Position numbers and translations under genes: made by a program
DNA from: Candidatus Latescibacterota bacterium
Lineage (GTDB): Bacteria; Latescibacterota; UBA2968; UBA8231
Length of the DNA stretch: 64,000 nt
NCBI GenBank assembly: GCA_022819745.1
Contig: JAJEGS010000034.1
Span: 1 to 64,000, forward strand
Direction of reading: 5' to 3'
In this document: positions 54,534 to 63,850 of the stretch, piece by piece
How positions within the stretch are numbered: position 1 is the first letter of the stretch
Layout: the number at the start of each line of letters is the position of its first letter
The notes under the pieces: generated by a model
The model's database searches: none
Seen by the model: the letters and a program-made list of their open reading frames with translations, nothing else
What the model was told of the DNA's origin: nothing

Positions 54534-57500
54534 GCATGATCGTTCTCCGTACCTGCACCGAGATTTCGGCAAGGAATGAGGAGCAGTATCAGGAGAAGGA
54601 ATCCCGACCTCTCGAAGCGTTCCGGGATGTGCCAGCCTATGTGTTGCTCGGCGATCCTGGGGCAGGTAAGACGACTGCGTTTGAGGCCGAGTGCGAGGCG
54701 CTTGGGGAGAAGGCCTATTCCCGTGTGATCACCGTCGATGAATTCCTCACATACGACGTGAGTGATATTCCGTCCGAATGGAGGGAGAAGACACTGTTCA
54801 TTGATGGACTAGATGAGGTTAGGGCTGGCTCACAAGGCGAGAGTGCGTTCAGAGAGATTAGGAAGTTTCTTCGCGCACTGGGCAAGCCGCGCTTTCGGCT
54901 GTCGTGTCGACAAGCGGACTGGCTAGGGACCAGTGATCAAGAGCGCCTAGAATCTGTGTCACCGGATTCCAAGGTGAGGGTGCTACGCCTCGATCCCCTG
55001 ACAGACTCTGACGTGAAGAAAATCCTGAATGCTCGGTCGGATATCCCAGACGCCCATACATTCATCGAGACAGCCAAAGACAAAGGAGTAGACGGACTAC
55101 TCGCCAACCCCCTAAGCCTTGATATGTTGGCCAAGGCAGTCGCTAGCGGCAGAGGCTGGCCAGAGAGCCGCAAAGAGACTTTCGAGATGGCTTGTCGTGA
55201 GATTGTTGACGAGCACCACCTAGGACACAAAGAGGCGCAAGCGTCGAAAGGTCCACCTTCGTCCGAGCAGCTTCTCGACACCGCCGGGCGGCTCTGCGCT
55301 ATTCAATTGATTTCGGGTGCGGCTGGGTACACGTTGCGCGGCCAAGCGGACGAAAAGTATCCCGCTCTGGACCAGGGCGACTCTGGCAGCCTTGAAATGC
55401 TTCGTTATGCACTCGCCACAAAGCTATTCAAGAGCGCATCCGATAACCGCTTCACCCCGATCCATCGTCACATTGCCGAATTCCTCGGTGCTCGGCACCT
55501 CGCCGAAGTCATCAAACGCGGGCTTCCCGCTCGGCGCGTAACCGCCCTGATTGTGGGAGAGGACGGCATTGTGGTTACGGAGATGAGAGGCTTGTCCGCT
55601 TGGCTCGCGGCCCATTGCAAAGACGCCCGGGCGGATCTAATCGAACGCGACCCCATCGGCGTTGGGCTATACGGCGACATCCGCGAGTTTTCCACCGACG
55701 AGAAACGTGCGCTACTGGAATCCTTACACCGCGAGGGGGTCCGGCTCCGTTCTGTGTTTCTGAAGACCGCGCCCTTTGGTGCGCTCGCCACGCCCGATAT
55801 GGAACCCGTGATTGAGGAAATCCTGACTGACAGTAATCATATCCAAGACAGTCAGATGTTTACCGAATTCGTATTGGACATTTTGACGAAAGGAGAACCC
55901 CTGCCGAGTCTTTCTGAGCTTCTGCTCAAAATCGTCCGCGACGACACGTGGTGGCCGCACATCAATACATTGACCCTTGATGCCTTCATCCACAACTGCC
56001 CGGACAGCCCGGACAAAACGGGCAAGCTCAAAGCGCTGCTAGCAGATATTCAAAACGGGAGCGCCTCCGTTTCCAACAACGAGCTTCTCGGCACTTTGCT
56101 AACCCAACTCTACCCCCAAGAGTTACCGCCGGCGGAAGTGTGGGACTACCTTTCCGAGATAGAAAAATCGGGACCCATCGGGAGATACTGTCTGTTCTGG
56201 GAGATTGACCTTATCGAGAAGTCCTCGGACGAGCAGGTAGGTGAACTTCTCGACCATTTGCAGCAGAGGCTTCCCAGCTTGCGGCTTGCTCTGGATGTCT
56301 GGGATTTGAGCGACCTTCTCCTAAAGCTCTTGGTTCGCGGCCTGAAAGCACACGGAGAGGAACTAGAAACCAAGCGTCTCTACGACTGGCTCAATGCGAA
56401 TTTCGCAGAGAATCAGGACGGATTCTGGGGCAGTGCCGAAGAGGCCATCCAAGAGATACGTTTGTGGCTAGAGCAACATCCTGAAGTTCAGAAGGCCGCC
56501 GTCATGGAAGGACTAGAGCGGTGGCACGAATCCGACGAGTGGCAACATTTCGTTTTTAATGGCTATCATCGCCTGTACGGTGCCAGTCCACCGCCCGACT
56601 TCGGCTGTTGGTGCCTAAAGCAGGCCGTCTCCATGGCGGACACCAAACCGCGAGTTGCCAAACTCCTGCTCGAATGGGCTTTCTCGGCCCATACCGATCA
56701 AATCGGCAACGAGGGCTTGTCTCTCGAAGTCCTACAAGAATACACGCAGAGGAACGAGACGCTAGCGGCGTACTTGAATCAACTGCTTACTCCTCCGTCC
56801 ACTTCGCCACGACAACAGGAATTGCAAGAACGGGACAGACAATACGCCGAAGATCGAAATCAGCAAGAGGAACAATGGCTTGAATATGTCCGCTCCAATG
56901 AGGCTGCACTGCGTGAGAACCGAGCCGACCCCTGCTTACTTTACCGAATTGCACTCAGGTACTTCGGAGACTCCATCAATTTTCACATTCCAGGCGGACC
57001 GAAGGATATTGAGCAGGAGCTAAAGGATCGAAACTTAATCGATGCAGTTCGTCTGGGCATTCGTGGCGTTATTGACCGGGAGGATGTGCCGGATGTCGAG
57101 GAGATTCTCGAGCTCAGAGAAAAGGACCACAGGCACACTCTCGGCTGGCCTTTTCTGGCGGGTTTGGCGGAAATCGAAAGGACGGCACCGGAGCAGATAT
57201 GTCGGTTCACCGAAGGTCAGATATGCAAGGGGCTCGCGTTCCATTATTGGTTGTCCAGTTCCAAAAATCCCAATTGGTATTGGCGACTCCTCGATTCTCG
57301 CCCTAGTATCGTAGCCGATGTGCTGATACAATCCGGCAAGTCCGAACTCCGTGGCGGTAGCGATCATATTTCTGGGCTCTTTGCGCTCGCACATGACAAA
57401 GCCCACGCGCAAGTCGCCAAACACGCTAGCTTACCCCTGCTTCGTGCCTTTCCGACCCGTTGCAAGCTGAAGCAGGTCGAAGACCTAGATTATCTGCTCT

Positions 57501-58585
57501 GGGCCGCAATTCAGTACGCCGACAGGTCATCGCTTCAGGAACTGATTAAAAAGAAGCTATCCCGAAAGAGCATGAACGACGCCCAGCGCTTGCATTGGTT
57601 GGCGGCGGGCATCATCGTTTCTCCAAGGGCGTACAATAATCTCCTGAGAGACTTTGTAGAGGGACACGAGCGCCGGACTCGAAGGGTGGTGGGGTTCTTT
57701 TATTTCAAACATAGTATGCAGTTCCCAATTGATGAGTTGGGGATTGCGTCGTTGGAACTCCTCATCCGCCTCGTTGGCAGCTACGTCGGCTCCGATCAGT
57801 TGAATGTGGAAGGATGGGTTACACCTGAAACGCAAGCCTCTCTCCTTGTCAACGGCCTGATACAACGCCTCACCGCTTCTCCCGCCAAAGATGCGAGCGA
57901 TGCCTTGGATCGCCTTCTTGCCGACCCGGCCATATCCCGCTGGCGCGACGTACTATCGCGGGCGCAAGATGCCCAACGGGTGACTTGGCGCGACGCCAGC
58001 TATCGTCGCCCCACTATCGAGCAGGTCTGCCAGACGTTGAATGACGGTAAGCCAGCCAATGCTGCCGATCTCGCAGCTCTTTTGGTAGATCGTTTCGATG
58101 AAATCGCAGATCGAATCAGTACGAACAATGCCAATTATTGGCGTCCGTACTGGAACGAGGACAAAAACCAGAACCCTACAAATCCGAAGCACGAGAATTC
58201 CTGTCGAGATGCGCTACTCCGCGATCTACGTCCGTACTTCCCCAGTGCCGAACCCGAGGTGCAGCATATCGGCAACACACGAACCGATATATGTGTTGTC
58301 TATCCAGATTTTCAAGTGCCGGTGGAGATTAAAAAGAACTCTCATCAAGAGCTCTGGAGCGCACTGCGAAACCAATTGATCACCCAGTACACGATCGACC
58401 CAGACACAGACGGCTACGGCATCTACTTGGTATTCTGGTTCGGCAAAGACCGCACACCGCCCCCACCCTCCGGCACCCGCCCCACTAACGCCGAGGAGCT
58501 GCAAAAGCGACTAGAAGCAACCCTGTCCCCCGACGAGGCGCGCAAAATCTCAGTCTGCGTGATCGACGTAAGCCGACCGGATTAA
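54530..58585 (+). CDS. NACHT-type STAND NTPase with C-terminal PD-(D/E)XK-like nuclease site
   Basis: A 1351-residue protein. The P-loop GDPGAGKTT is at residues 41-49 and Walker B FIDGLDE at 90-96, the NACHT form. Winged-helix-like and helical-repeat sequence fills about 250-1200, with no effector domain ahead of the NACHT. Near the C-terminus D1253 (TRTDICVVYP), E1266 and K1268 (VPVEIKK) and a downstream Gln (LRNQLITQYT) fit the PD-(D/E)XK nuclease core. The helical repeats may sense a ligand, and nuclease action on DNA or RNA would be the response. That is inference from STAND defence proteins. It is translationally coupled to the DUF4143 ATPase. Start 54530 or ATG 54536. Confidence 0.82.
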   Translation: MSMIVLRTCTEISARNEEQYQEKESRPLEAFRDVPAYVLLGDPGAGKTTAFEAECEALGEKAYSRVITVDEFLTYDVSDIPSEWREKTLFIDGLDEVRAGSQGESAFREIRKFLRALGKPRFRLSCRQADWLGTSDQERLESVSPDSKVRVLRLDPLTDSDVKKILNARSDIPDAHTFIETAKDKGVDGLLANPLSLDMLAKAVASGRGWPESRKETFEMACREIVDEHHLGHKEAQASKGPPSSEQLLDTAGRLCAIQLISGAAGYTLRGQADEKYPALDQGDSGSLEMLRYALATKLFKSASDNRFTPIHRHIAEFLGARHLAEVIKRGLPARRVTALIVGEDGIVVTEMRGLSAWLAAHCKDARADLIERDPIGVGLYGDIREFSTDEKRALLESLHREGVRLRSVFLKTAPFGALATPDMEPVIEEILTDSNHIQDSQMFTEFVLDILTKGEPLPSLSELLLKIVRDDTWWPHINTLTLDAFIHNCPDSPDKTGKLKALLADIQNGSASVSNNELLGTLLTQLYPQELPPAEVWDYLSEIEKSGPIGRYCLFWEIDLIEKSSDEQVGELLDHLQQRLPSLRLALDVWDLSDLLLKLLVRGLKAHGEELETKRLYDWLNANFAENQDGFWGSAEEAIQEIRLWLEQHPEVQKAAVMEGLERWHESDEWQHFVFNGYHRLYGASPPPDFGCWCLKQAVSMADTKPRVAKLLLEWAFSAHTDQIGNEGLSLEVLQEYTQRNETLAAYLNQLLTPPSTSPRQQELQERDRQYAEDRNQQEEQWLEYVRSNEAALRENRADPCLLYRIALRYFGDSINFHIPGGPKDIEQELKDRNLIDAVRLGIRGVIDREDVPDVEEILELREKDHRHTLGWPFLAGLAEIERTAPEQICRFTEGQICKGLAFHYWLSSSKNPNWYWRLLDSRPSIVADVLIQSGKSELRGGSDHISGLFALAHDKAHAQVAKHASLPLLRAFPTRCKLKQVEDLDYLLWAAIQYADRSSLQELIKKKLSRKSMNDAQRLHWLAAGIIVSPRAYNNLLRDFVEGHERRTRRVVGFFYFKHSMQFPIDELGIASLELLIRLVGSYVGSDQLNVEGWVTPETQASLLVNGLIQRLTASPAKDASDALDRLLADPAISRWRDVLSRAQDAQRVTWRDASYRRPTIEQVCQTLNDGKPANAADLAALLVDRFDEIADRISTNNANYWRPYWNEDKNQNPTNPKHENSCRDALLRDLRPYFPSAEPEVQHIGNTRTDICVVYPDFQVPVEIKKNSHQELWSALRNQLITQYTIDPDTDGYGIYLVFWFGKDRTPPPPSGTRPTNAEELQKRLEATLSPDEARKISVCVIDVSRPD

Positions 58586-58597
58586 TCGCAACAATCG

Positions 58598-58990
58598 CTA
58601 TCTGGCGTCTTCAATCGGCTGGTGGAAGTAGTAACAAAGCCCGTCGGGGGCGACTACGAAGAAAACCTGATACTTTTTCTCATCGCGCTCTTCTACTCGC
58701 CAATTGCCCGTCTCAACGCCATTCGCCTCTATCTCGTCGCGGGCCTTGTGGATGTCATTCACCAAAATAGCCGCGCCCTCTTGGCTGGCGTCGCCGCCAT
58801 TGACCGCAAACCCGATCTGCACACCATCGCGTTCGAGAATGACCGTCGGTACGGGATCGTCGCGCCTTTCGACCTCCACAAGTCCAAAGGCCGCGCCGTA
58901 CCACTTCGCAGTTTGGTCGAGGTCTTCCACCGGCAAGGCGAGAATGTCCTCGGCATACGGAAAAGCAGCTTCGTATAGTTTCTCTGACAT
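58598..58990 (-). CDS. VOC (glyoxalase/dioxygenase-fold) protein
   Basis: A 130-residue VOC protein from ATG 58990 (GGAGGAACAAGAC ahead). The longer open frame upstream overlaps the antitoxin gene and is rejected. Two beta-alpha-beta-beta-beta halves are seen: ILALPVEDLDQTAKWYGAAFG and ILVNDIHKARDEIEANGVE, ending VFFVVAPDGLCYYFHQP. Metal-ligand positions are only partly kept, so the activity (lyase, resistance or isomerase) is unknown. It ends 12 bases from the convergent NACHT gene. Confidence 0.85.
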   Translation of the reverse strand: MSEKLYEAAFPYAEDILALPVEDLDQTAKWYGAAFGLVEVERRDDPVPTVILERDGVQIGFAVNGGDASQEGAAILVNDIHKARDEIEANGVETGNWRVEERDEKKYQVFFVVAPDGLCYYFHQPIEDAR

Positions 58991-59012
58991 GTCTTGTTCC
59001 TCCGATTCGTCT

Positions 59013-59342
59013 CTACACTGCGACGACCCGCTGGTGTCCCTTTGCGTTTTCCGCCGGCGTAATGCGAATTTCGACATTGCGATTAAGTCGGTTGAGAAAT
59101 GCAAATAGCCGTTCCACGCTGAAACGGTCAAAATCCCCGTTCTTCAGGCGCGACACATCCGCCTGATCAACGCCGAGGAGTTCCCCAGCTTTTGCCTGCG
59201 TCAGTTTCCGTCCCGCGATAATGCGGTAGATTTCAATGGCGAGATCGGCCTTCAACAATTCGCGTTCTGCTTCTGCTTCAGGGAACCCAATGTCCTTAAA
59301 CACATTCCCAGAGCTTTGCTCAAACCGAATGTTTTCAGTCAT
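59013..59342 (-). CDS. HTH antitoxin of a HigBA/RelBE-like pair
   Basis: A 109-residue HTH_37/XRE antitoxin. It opens with RFEQSSGNVFKDIGFPEAEAE. The helix-turn-helix spans LTQAKAGELLGVDQADVSRL, and VERLFAFLNRLNRNVEIRI closes the fold. Its start overlaps the upstream toxin gene by 8 bases. It is expected to bind the toxin and the palindrome at 59712-59729. Confidence 0.87.
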   Translation of the reverse strand: MTENIRFEQSSGNVFKDIGFPEAEAERELLKADLAIEIYRIIAGRKLTQAKAGELLGVDQADVSRLKNGDFDRFSVERLFAFLNRLNRNVEIRITPAENAKGHQRVVAV

Positions 59343-59691
59343 TTTCTGTCTCCATCGCTCTTATCCTGTTCAATCGCTGTCGAATCAAATCAATCTCTTT
59401 TTTCGGAGTGCTGCTGCCACGAATAGACTTCTTTTGGAACGCATGAAGCACATAAATGGTCTCGCTAATTCTAACGGCATAGACGGCGCGATAGGTGTCC
59501 GTGTCGTAACGGGCTACAATCTCCAACACGCCCGGACCGAGCCCCCGCAACGGTTTTGCTTTTGGATGTTTCTCTCCCTGCTGAGCAAAACGCAGGGCTT
59601 CACCGACGATTCTCCTCGCAGCTTGGGGAAAACTTCGGACTTGTTCACGAGAATCTCCAACCCATGTTACGTCTCTCAGAGCCGCATTCAA
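59335..59691 (-). CDS. RelE/Gp49-like (HigB) toxin
   Basis: A 118-residue Gp49/PF05973-type toxin: RDVTWVGDSREQVRSFPQ, ARRIVGEALRFAQQGE, AKPLRGLGPGVLEIVARYDTDTYRA and HAFQKKS at the strand that carries the basic catalytic residues. It precedes its antitoxin, the toxin-first order of hig-type modules. It probably cuts mRNA on ribosomes. An operator-like palindrome lies 20 bases upstream of its start. Confidence 0.86.
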   Translation of the reverse strand: MNAALRDVTWVGDSREQVRSFPQAARRIVGEALRFAQQGEKHPKAKPLRGLGPGVLEIVARYDTDTYRAVYAVRISETIYVLHAFQKKSIRGSSTPKKEIDLIRQRLNRIRAMETEND

Positions 59692-59711
59692 AATACCGCT
59701 TTTCCCTATCT

Positions 59712-59729
59712 TATGGTAAACCTACCATA
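59712..59729. promoter_or_regulatory. Operator candidate for the minus-strand toxin-antitoxin pair
   Basis: TATGGTA (59712-59718) and TACCATA (59723-59729) are perfect inverted 7-bp arms with an AACC spacer, 20 bases upstream of the toxin start. This is the size and position expected of a HigA-type autoregulatory site. Confidence 0.6.
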
Positions 59730-59817
59730 CTATGACAGATTACGGCGAAGAAGTCAACGCTTTTAGGACTAGGCCAACAAATAGCACAGTCGTCGGCCCC
59801 GTGCCAAGGAAAGAAAA

Positions 59818-60069
59818 ATGACCCAGGAAGAAGCCTGGTACTTCCGCCACAACGGCTTCCACCGAGTAGCGCGAACCCTGCCGAGAAGGCTGGTGGCTCG
59901 CCTGAACGCGGTCACGGACGAACAGATCGCACCCCTAGCAGAGCCCGTCGTGTGGGAAACCAGCACCAGCTCGCGTACACCCGAGGACGCAATCCTCGTA
60001 CGCGGCGAGCGGGCCTACACCGGCCATCCTCATCCGTTCCCCAGTCCGAAGAAAGGTAAGAAGCAATGA
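59818..60069 (+). pseudogene. Truncated N-terminus of a PhyH-family gene
   Basis: The 83-residue frame begins EEAWYFRHNGFHRVARTL, then VARLNAVTDEQIAPL and EPVVWE, the usual N-terminal helices of bacterial PhyH proteins. After about 45 residues the resemblance stops and a low-complexity tail (PHPFPSPKKGKKQ) follows. All iron ligands are missing. The TGA overlaps the dipeptidase ATG (ATGA), so it now serves at most as a leader. A GGAAAGAAAA site precedes it. Confidence 0.6.
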
Positions 60070-61295
60070 CCGCCTGGAAAGAAAACATCCAGCAAGCGAG
60101 AACTGTAGCGCTCGAAATTTTGCAACCGTCCGCATCGCAATTAGAGCACGGGTTGGCCTTGCACCGCGACGCCATCGTGTGCGAGTCGTACAGCCTCGGG
60201 CTAATAGCGCCGATCGACGGCGAGGCCATGGCGCAGGCCGTGGAGGCGTGCGCCTCGGAAGTCGAGCTGCAGTACCTGTCGGAGCAGATGCGAATGACGC
60301 GCTGGGCCTATGACGACGAGCTAAAGGCCGAGTATTTGGGGGCCTGGGAGGCGTCTGGGGTGACTTGCGCCTTTCAAAACGCCGGCGAAGAGGGCAACAA
60401 CCCCATGCGCATGTTGGGGCGGCTGGCGCATTATACGCATCTGACGGATCGCATGCGCGATCACGTGGCACGCGCCGCCTTCCCCTCCGACATCGTCGCC
60501 GCAAAAGCCGTTGGACGCCACTGCATCTACCAGACGTGTAACGGCGTGCCCCTCCCAGGAGAACAGGCCACGGTCGAGCAGGAGCTGCGTTTCATCAGCC
60601 AGTTCTTCGAGCTTGGCTGCCGCATGATGCACCTGACCTACAACCGCCGCAACCCAATCGGCGACGGCTGTGCCGAGCCAGCCAACGCCGGTCTGAGCGA
60701 CTTTGGCCGTGCTGTGATCGCCGAGATGAACAAGGTCGGTGTGATTGCCGACGTGGCCCACTCCGGCTGGCAGACCTGCCTAGACGCGGCCGAGGTATCG
60801 CAAAAGCCAATCGTCGCCAGCCATTCGGCCTGCGCGGCCCTGAACCACCACCATCGCTGCAAGCCGGACGAAGTGATGCGGGCAATCGCCGACAAGGGCG
60901 GAACCGTGGGCATCACCAATGTGCCGGCTTTTATCGGCGGCAGCGGCTGCATCGACGCCATGCTCGACCACATCAACCACGCGGTGCAAACCGTCGGCGT
61001 CGATCACGTGACCATTGGCACGGATCGACCTTACATTAGCTGCCGCGCCCAAGAAGAAAGCGCCAAGGTGCCAGCGCGACCGGGCAGCCGCCCGCGCTGG
61101 GAGGCACTGTGGGAGATCAACGACCCCGTGCAACGCTCCGAGTGGCGTCAAGAGCGCATGTTCCAGAGCACGGCGTGGACGAACTTCCCGCTGTTTACCG
61201 TCGGCATGGTGCAACGCGGTTATGCCGATGACGACATCCGCAAAATCCTCGGCGGCAACATCCTCAGAGTTGCTCGGGAAGTGTTGGGAGAGTAG
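60066..61295 (+). CDS. Membrane-dipeptidase (M19, renal dipeptidase) family hydrolase
   Basis: A 409-residue M19 zinc hydrolase. Recognisable parts are HRDAIVCESYS, in place of the usual DGHND zinc motif, GCRMMHLTYNRRNPIGDGC, and the His ligands in DVAHSGWQT and VASHSACAAL. A short conserved HHHRCKPDEVMRAIADKGG block follows and IGTDRPY comes later. It cleaves dipeptides or related amides, possibly of D-amino acids. No signal peptide is visible. It starts inside the end of the truncated PhyH frame. It is convergent with an intact PhyH gene 18 bases away. Confidence 0.85.
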   Translation: MTAWKENIQQARTVALEILQPSASQLEHGLALHRDAIVCESYSLGLIAPIDGEAMAQAVEACASEVELQYLSEQMRMTRWAYDDELKAEYLGAWEASGVTCAFQNAGEEGNNPMRMLGRLAHYTHLTDRMRDHVARAAFPSDIVAAKAVGRHCIYQTCNGVPLPGEQATVEQELRFISQFFELGCRMMHLTYNRRNPIGDGCAEPANAGLSDFGRAVIAEMNKVGVIADVAHSGWQTCLDAAEVSQKPIVASHSACAALNHHHRCKPDEVMRAIADKGGTVGITNVPAFIGGSGCIDAMLDHINHAVQTVGVDHVTIGTDRPYISCRAQEESAKVPARPGSRPRWEALWEINDPVQRSEWRQERMFQSTAWTNFPLFTVGMVQRGYADDDIRKILGGNILRVAREVLGE

Positions 61296-61313
61296 GGAGC
61301 CAACACTCACGAA

Positions 61314-62129
61314 TCAGTCCCAATCGACCTTCCGGTAGCGCTTTAGCAACTGCTGACCTTTTTCGGAGAGCGACTCGTAGGAAGCCTGCGGCATCTCGAT
61401 ATTTTGCGCGATAGCATACCAGTCGCGGCAGTAGCAGACGACAAGCTCGGGGCGCGGGTCTGGGGTGCGGTTGGGCGTGCCTCGGTGGAGGGTGCGCACG
61501 TCCTGGACCCACATCGAGCCTTTTTTGAGGTTGAGGCGGTGGGCCGAGGGAAAGTGACCTTTGAGGAGGATTTCGTCGTAGCGGCCTTCAAGTTCTGGGT
61601 CAGCTATGTATTGGGTCGAAGGAAGCACTTCAAAGCTGCCATTCTCTTCCGAGGTCTCGACCAAGGGGAACTTGATTCCTACCACCGGAACGGTTTCGAG
61701 GCCGACGTGGGGGATCTCGCGGGCGATGCCGGTGTCGCGGTGCCAGTGTTGGAAGGCGCTTTCCGCGCAGGGGGTATTGGAGTGGTAGCAGGTGATGACG
61801 TAGCTATCGGGACGCCAGAAGCGGTCGAGGAATTCTAAGATGACAGGGTGTTCGTAAATGGCCGGGTCGGCGAACGGTTCGATCCACGGGATGGTCAAGG
61901 TGTAGCGGTTGGTCGTCTGCAAGCGCCCCTGGCCGATGCGCGGGTCGCCGAGTTCGACATTGGAAACTTCTGTCTCGCGCTCCTCGATGTGCGCCAGCAG
62001 CGGCAGGAATGCCTCGCGGATCCGGTCGATCTTTTCCTCGGGGATCATGTCCTCAAAGACGACGTAGCCGTTGATTTTGAATTCGGCGAGCTTGAGGTCG
62101 AAATCTACATCGGCGCAGGTGAGGGTCAT
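61314..62129 (-). CDS. Phytanoyl-CoA dioxygenase (PhyH) family oxygenase
   Basis: A 271-residue PhyH protein: FKINGYVVFEDMIPEEKI at the start, the iron pair in QHWHRDTG, VVGIKFPLVETSEENGSFEVLPSTQ in the core, and distal His in VRTLHRGTPNRT. It is the third gene of the minus-strand run SDR-aldolase-PhyH, 23 bases after the aldolase stop. The substrate is unknown, and chemistry by hydroxylation is expected. Confidence 0.9.
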   Translation of the reverse strand: MTLTCADVDFDLKLAEFKINGYVVFEDMIPEEKIDRIREAFLPLLAHIEERETEVSNVELGDPRIGQGRLQTTNRYTLTIPWIEPFADPAIYEHPVILEFLDRFWRPDSYVITCYHSNTPCAESAFQHWHRDTGIAREIPHVGLETVPVVGIKFPLVETSEENGSFEVLPSTQYIADPELEGRYDEILLKGHFPSAHRLNLKKGSMWVQDVRTLHRGTPNRTPDPRPELVVCYCRDWYAIAQNIEMPQASYESLSEKGQQLLKRYRKVDWD

Positions 62130-62152
62130 GGCGGTCTCCGTTCGTCTCGGTC

Positions 62153-62884
62153 TTAGTGCTCGGTATTTCCCTTGAGACAGTCCAGCAGTTGAGTCCCTCG
62201 GTCCATCAGCAGGTCGAGGTCCGACTTGAAGGTAAGAGCCTGAAAGCCTGCGGCTTTTTTGGCCGCGAAGTCCTCGGGGGAATACGTGTTGCAGCAGGGT
62301 TTTTTGCCGACCGCAAGGGTTGTAGTGACAATCCGCTCCATCGCCGCCTGATAGTCGGAGTGCTGTTCGTAGCTGGAGCGATGGCGCGACAAGCCCATCG
62401 ATAGCGCCAAGTCAACCGGCCCGACAAAGCAGCCATCGACGCCGGGCAGGGCCATGATTTCTTCGGCTTGCTCGACGGCATCAATGTGTTCCATTTGCAC
62501 CAGCAGCAAGGTCTCAGAGTTGGCCTTTTCAAAGTAATCGTCGCCGTAGTGGAGATAGTGGTCGCCACCCAGCGAGCGCACCCCAGTGGGCGGGTACTTG
62601 GCGGCGCGGGCGACGGCTTGGGCTGCGGCGAGCGAGTTGACCATGGGCACTACTACTCCGCCTGCTCCTATATCGAGGGCTTTTTCCACTTCGCCGGGAT
62701 TGCCGATGGAGGTGCGGATCAGAGGGCGAGCGCCGGTTGGGCGAGCGGCGTAGATGCACTCATAGGCGGTCTCCCAATTCATCGGGCCGTGCTGGAGGTC
62801 GAGGACGATCCAGTCCCAGCCCATCAGCCCTAAGTAGCGGGAAATCGCCGGTTGGGGAATAGTCTGCCAGATGCCAATATCCAT
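62153..62884 (-). CDS. HpcH/HpaI-family class II aldolase
   Basis: A 243-residue aldolase: MGWDWIVLDLQHGPMNWET at the start, VRSLGGDHYLHYGDDY, LVQMEHIDAVEQAEEIMALPGVDGCFVGPVDLALSMG carrying the Glu and Asp metal ligands (split here by description), and a QALTFKSD end. It starts 3 bases after the SDR stop in the same operon. The family cleaves 2-keto-3-deoxy acids. Together with SDR and PhyH it forms a compact degradation unit. Confidence 0.92.
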   Translation of the reverse strand: MDIGIWQTIPQPAISRYLGLMGWDWIVLDLQHGPMNWETAYECIYAARPTGARPLIRTSIGNPGEVEKALDIGAGGVVVPMVNSLAAAQAVARAAKYPPTGVRSLGGDHYLHYGDDYFEKANSETLLLVQMEHIDAVEQAEEIMALPGVDGCFVGPVDLALSMGLSRHRSSYEQHSDYQAAMERIVTTTLAVGKKPCCNTYSPEDFAAKKAAGFQALTFKSDLDLLMDRGTQLLDCLKGNTEH

Positions 62885-62887
62885 CGC

Positions 62888-63718
62888 CTAGAGACCAATC
62901 TGTTCGGCGGGCGCACCGGGCATACCCGGATGCGAGCCACCGGCATTCTTAGAGAGATTGCCGCCGTCTAGAGGCAACATCACACCAGTGATCCAAGCCG
63001 AAGCGTCCGAGGCGAGGAAAATCGCCGCGCCCTTGATGTCGTTGGAGTCGCCGAGACGGCCCATGGGGAGGCCGCGCAAATAGGTTTCGCCCAGCCCGGG
63101 ATCCGCGGCGATGCGCTCCTTTAGGTCCTCGTTCATTAGCTGGGCGCAGACAATGGCGTTGACGCGCACCCCCTTGGCGGCCCACTCCGTGCTCAGCTCG
63201 CGGGTCATCTGCGCGGCCGCACCCATGCCCATGCTGTACGAGAGGTGACTGCGGCCGAGGGCGTTGATACCGGCGATCGACACGAGGTTGATGATGCTGC
63301 CGCCGTGGCCCGAGGCCATCATGCGCCGGCCGGCCTCTTGGCAGCAGACCAAGCGACCGACGACGAGGTTTTGCAAGGTAAACTCAACCTCCTCGGGCGT
63401 CAGGTCGAGCGGGGTGTTGCGCCGCGCATTGCCGGCCACATTGCCGACGATGTCGATGCGGCCGTATTTTGCGTCTATTAATTCAAACATGGTGCGGATT
63501 TGATTGGGTTTCGACATATCGCACACCGCTGGGAGAACGCGGCGGCCCAAGGCACCCAGTTCGCGGGCTGTCGTGGCCAGACCGTCGGCGTTGATGTCGG
63601 CCAAGACGAGGTCGGCCCCTGCTTCGGCAAAACCAGTGGCCATAGCTTTGCCGAGGCCGCTGGCCGCACCAGAGACCAAGGCGACGCGGTTGGATAGGTC
63701 GAAGAGCGGATGGGACAT
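62888..63718 (-). CDS. SDR-fold protein with YxxxM in place of YxxxK
   Basis: A 276-residue SDR with cofactor loop VSGAASGLGKAMA, NVAGNARR for the NNAG motif and Ser in NLVSIAGI. The active-site Tyr is in LSYSMGMGAAA, where the Lys four residues on is replaced by Met. The C-terminal region MLPLDGG is normal. It heads a minus-strand operon with an aldolase and a PhyH gene. Catalysis without the Lys would be strongly reduced unless another residue compensates. An AGGAGGCAGTT site supports the start. Confidence 0.88.
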   Translation of the reverse strand: MSHPLFDLSNRVALVSGAASGLGKAMATGFAEAGADLVLADINADGLATTARELGALGRRVLPAVCDMSKPNQIRTMFELIDAKYGRIDIVGNVAGNARRNTPLDLTPEEVEFTLQNLVVGRLVCCQEAGRRMMASGHGGSIINLVSIAGINALGRSHLSYSMGMGAAAQMTRELSTEWAAKGVRVNAIVCAQLMNEDLKERIAADPGLGETYLRGLPMGRLGDSNDIKGAAIFLASDASAWITGVMLPLDGGNLSKNAGGSHPGMPGAPAEQIGL

Positions 63719-63850
63719 AACTGCCTCCTGATTTTATTGGGCTTCAGAACATAGGGGCGCGGCTAGCAGCGGCCAAGCCCTGCCGAGCTTGCGGCGATTC
63801 GTTCGCCCGCTCTATATTTGCTGCCGCAAATTGAACCTACCGGGGCCGAC

